Shown here in pieces: positions 7,417 through 8,122 of a stretch of 8,122 nt of DNA (its first letter is position 1; each line of letters starts with the position of its first letter). Source of the stretch: DASVFB01 sp045806505 (lineage in GTDB: Bacteria > Actinomycetota > Thermoleophilia > Gaiellales > Gaiellaceae). The stretch covers positions 1 through 8,122 of the forward strand of contig JBJMJE010000337.1 of assembly GCA_045806505.1 (NCBI GenBank), read 5' to 3'. Both the position numbers and the translations under genes were made by a program. Under the pieces are notes generated by a model that was given only the letters and a program-made list of their open reading frames with translations, was not told the origin of the DNA and did not search any database.

Positions 7417-7433
7417 GACCACCTCGGGGGCAT
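7409..7433. promoter_or_regulatory. Perfect inverted repeat / hairpin in divergent intergenic region
   Basis: ATGCCCCCGA and TCGGGGGCAT are exact reverse complements: a 10-bp stem with a five-base loop (CCACC). It lies between the GTG start of the minus-strand membrane protein (7347) and the ATG of the plus-strand small gene (7493), so a terminator for either gene is not expected. A two-fold operator for a dimeric regulator, or a leader structure, fits better. Its left arm coincides with the right arm of repeat copy 2. Confidence 0.6.
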
Positions 7434-7443
7434 GATCCTCGAC

Positions 7444-7468
7444 TGCGCGAGTGCTCTGCAATGTCCCC
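7444..7468 (+). repeat. 25-bp bipartite repeat, copy 3
   Basis: TGCGCGAGTG, seven variable bases, then ATGTCCCC. It ends 24 bases before the ATG of the small plus-strand gene at 7493, near where a -35 region would sit for a leaderless or short-leader message. Confidence 0.7.
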
Positions 7469-7492
7469 GAGCGTCCGTGCGAGAATCGCTCG

Positions 7493-7672
7493 ATGTACGT
7501 CCAGGTGACCTTCATCGTCGAGGCGACGAGCGAAGCGCAATTCATTGCCGAACTCGATGAGGACGCGGTTGCAGCCGCGCTGCCTGGACCGGCGTGGCTG
7601 ATGTGGGTTGAGGAGAAGAAGACCGTCACGGACGCGGTCAAGGCCCCGTGGCGCAAGCTCCGGCGTTCCTAA
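7493..7672 (+). CDS. Small protein of 59 residues, function unknown
   Basis: Starts at ATG 7493-7495 and ends with TAA at 7670-7672. Codon use is strongly GC-biased at third positions, as in the confident genes here, which supports real coding. The product starts with a beta-like MYVQVTFIVEAT, continues through an acidic helix (EAQFIAELDEDAVAAAL) and PAWLMWVEEKK, and ends basic (WRKLRRS). There is no signal peptide or clear membrane helix, so it is probably cytoplasmic. An in-frame start at 7451 would add 14 residues but would read through repeat copy 3, so the shorter form is preferred. No obvious Shine-Dalgarno is present. I do not recognise a family. The minus strand is also open here (7369-7656) but gives a Ser/Arg-rich product that crosses the repeats and hairpin, and is less convincing. 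Confidence 0.55.
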   Translation: MYVQVTFIVEATSEAQFIAELDEDAVAAALPGPAWLMWVEEKKTVTDAVKAPWRKLRRS

Positions 7673-7710
7673 GCCTTTGGATGCAGTAGCTCGGCGACAG
7701 GGCTTTCGCC

Positions 7711-7735
7711 TGCGCCAGTGCTCGTGAGTGACGCC
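7711..7735 (+). repeat. 25-bp bipartite repeat, copy 4
   Basis: TGCGCCAGTG, seven variable bases, then GTGACGCC. It lies 38 bases after the stop of the 59-residue gene and 30 bases before the ATG at 7766. Upstream similarity extends to copy 5: both have TTCGC, one base, then TGCGCCAGTG. Downstream both keep GA and a GTCC about 10 bases on. Confidence 0.75.
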
Positions 7736-7757
7736 TGACGGCGCGTCCTTGTACGGT
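7728..7757 (+). promoter_or_regulatory. Candidate promoter overlapping repeat copy 4
   Basis: GTGACG (7728-7733), part of the repeat's right arm, resembles a TTGACA -35 box. TACGGT (7752-7757) fits an actinobacterial TANNNT -10 box, with an 18-base spacer. The -10 ends eight bases before the ATG at 7766, implying a leaderless or nearly leaderless message. The same eight-base spacing is seen for the LuxR-family gene. Prediction by eye only. Confidence 0.35.
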
Positions 7758-7765
7758 GAATAGCG

Positions 7766-7927
7766 ATGATCGCGAGACTCCTTTGGCCTACCGCGCTGCT
7801 CGCGTTGGTCGTGTTTGCGGCGGCCTACGAGTACCGCCAATTCGGTTGGGAGGGCGCTGGTCCTCCGCTTGCGGGTTGCCTGATCGCGCTCCCGTTTCTG
7901 TTGTGGCGCGTGCGACGACGCGGATAG
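7766..7927 (+). CDS. Small membrane protein of 53 residues
   Basis: A 54-codon frame from ATG 7766-7768 to TAG 7925-7927. Two hydrophobic helices are clear: RLLWPTALLALVVFAAAY (about 4-21) and PPLAGCLIALPFLLW (about 33-47). They are joined by a short polar turn (EYRQFGWEGAG), and the protein ends with a positively charged tail (RVRRRG), which suggests both ends face the cytoplasm. No family is recognised. No good Shine-Dalgarno precedes it; a TACGGT eight bases upstream supports a leaderless start. It is flanked on both sides by copies of the 25-bp repeat, with copy 5 beginning nine bases after its stop. The hydrophobicity pattern and charge distribution make it a likely real gene despite its size. 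Confidence 0.65.
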   Translation: MIARLLWPTALLALVVFAAAYEYRQFGWEGAGPPLAGCLIALPFLLWRVRRRG

Positions 7928-7936
7928 ACCTTCGCG

Positions 7937-7961
7937 TGCGCCAGTGTCCCGGAGTGACGCC
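7937..7961 (+). repeat. 25-bp bipartite repeat, copy 5
   Basis: TGCGCCAGTG, seven variable bases, then GTGACGCC. It begins nine bases after the stop codon of the 53-residue membrane protein. No convincing gene follows it within the window, so it need not be a promoter part. Confidence 0.75.
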
Positions 7962-7995
7962 AGAGCGGTGTGTCCGAGACGACTCAGTCCTGGGA

Positions 7996-8008
7996 GCGGT
8001 CTGACCGC
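7996..8008. repeat. Short perfect inverted repeat
   Basis: GCGGTC, one base, GACCGC: a 13-base odd palindrome in the otherwise gene-free right end (7962-8101). It could be a small operator-like dyad, or chance in GC-rich DNA. Confidence 0.3.
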
Positions 8009-8055
8009 CGCCGCAGGGCCAGCGAAGCAACGCGCGCAGGACGATCTGTCACCGG

Positions 8056-8083
8056 CTGGAGTATGCAGCCACAAAGACTCCAG
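8056..8083. repeat. Inverted repeat with 14-base loop
   Basis: CTGGAGT (8056-8062) and ACTCCAG (8077-8083) are exact reverse complements, able to form a 7-bp stem. They lie in the gene-free stretch between repeat copies 5 and 6. Role unknown; not part of a tRNA, since no anticodon or T-arm pattern is present. Confidence 0.35.
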
Positions 8084-8101
8084 GGAACCGAGACGCAGGC
8101 T

Positions 8102-8122
8102 TGCGCGAGTGTGCGCGAATGA
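8102..8122 (+). repeat. 25-bp bipartite repeat, copy 6, cut by window end
   Basis: TGCGCGAGTG, seven bases, then ATGA, where the window stops. The spacer length matches the other five copies exactly, so the final four bases of the motif should lie just beyond the edge. Confidence 0.6.

Noticed and set aside
7426..7450. Possible seventh, minus-strand copy of the 25-bp repeat
   Set aside because: The right arm and 7-base spacer fit, but the left arm needs a one-base gap and overlaps copy 3's own left arm, whose GCGC core is self-complementary. The match may be an artefact.
6926..8074. Long minus-strand open frame of 382 codons
   Set aside because: It runs across the repeats, the hairpin, the plus-strand small genes and the 99-residue membrane protein in another frame; the product is Arg-rich and domain-free. 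Long chance frames are common in GC-rich DNA.

Overview
High-GC bacterial window of 8,122 bases. The dense, third-position-GC-rich coding, an ECF sigma factor, a large ATP-binding LuxR regulator and secreted hydrolases suggest an actinobacterium, possibly a soil Thermoleophilia-type lineage. That placement is inference from style and protein families; no rRNA or other taxonomic marker is present.

Left part, all on the minus strand (transcribed from about 2244 down to 1). An ECF sigma factor (1744-2244) overlaps by four bases (ATGA) a single-pass membrane protein (start 1747), the position where an anti-sigma factor usually sits. Next comes a subtilisin-like (S8) serine protease that runs off the left edge. 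The protease is damaged: its N-terminal half and catalytic-His half lie in different frames, the stretch that should hold the catalytic Asp is missing, and the codon where the signal peptide should start is ATA. By chance one frame stays open from 1747 to base 1, so automatic gene calling would probably report a spurious fusion.

Middle part, also minus strand. A LuxR-type ATPase regulator of about 912 residues (4138-6876) ends in a GC-rich hairpin. It is followed by a small membrane-anchored protein (3824-4066), a doubly coupled 52-codon micro-ORF (3669-3827) and a secreted alpha/beta hydrolase (2413-3672). The last three look like one translationally coupled unit. Because it lies directly downstream of the LuxR gene, it is a candidate target of that regulator (inference).

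Right part (6877-8122). This stretch holds three small genes: a three-helix membrane protein on minus (7048-7347), a 59-residue protein on plus (7493-7672) and a 53-residue membrane protein on plus (7766-7927). Interspersed between them are at least six copies of a 25-bp bipartite motif: TGCGC(C/G)AG(T/C)G, exactly 7 bases, then (A/G)TG(A/C/T)C(G/C)CC. All copies have the same orientation and lie outside the called genes; the sixth is cut by the window end. Two of them end 24 and 30 bases before small-gene start codons, so a promoter or operator role is possible. One copy's right arm is also half of a perfect 10-bp-stem hairpin. This repeat set is the most unusual thing in the window.

No tRNA, rRNA, CRISPR array, insertion sequence or transposase was seen. 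No gene-free gap exceeds about 200 bases.
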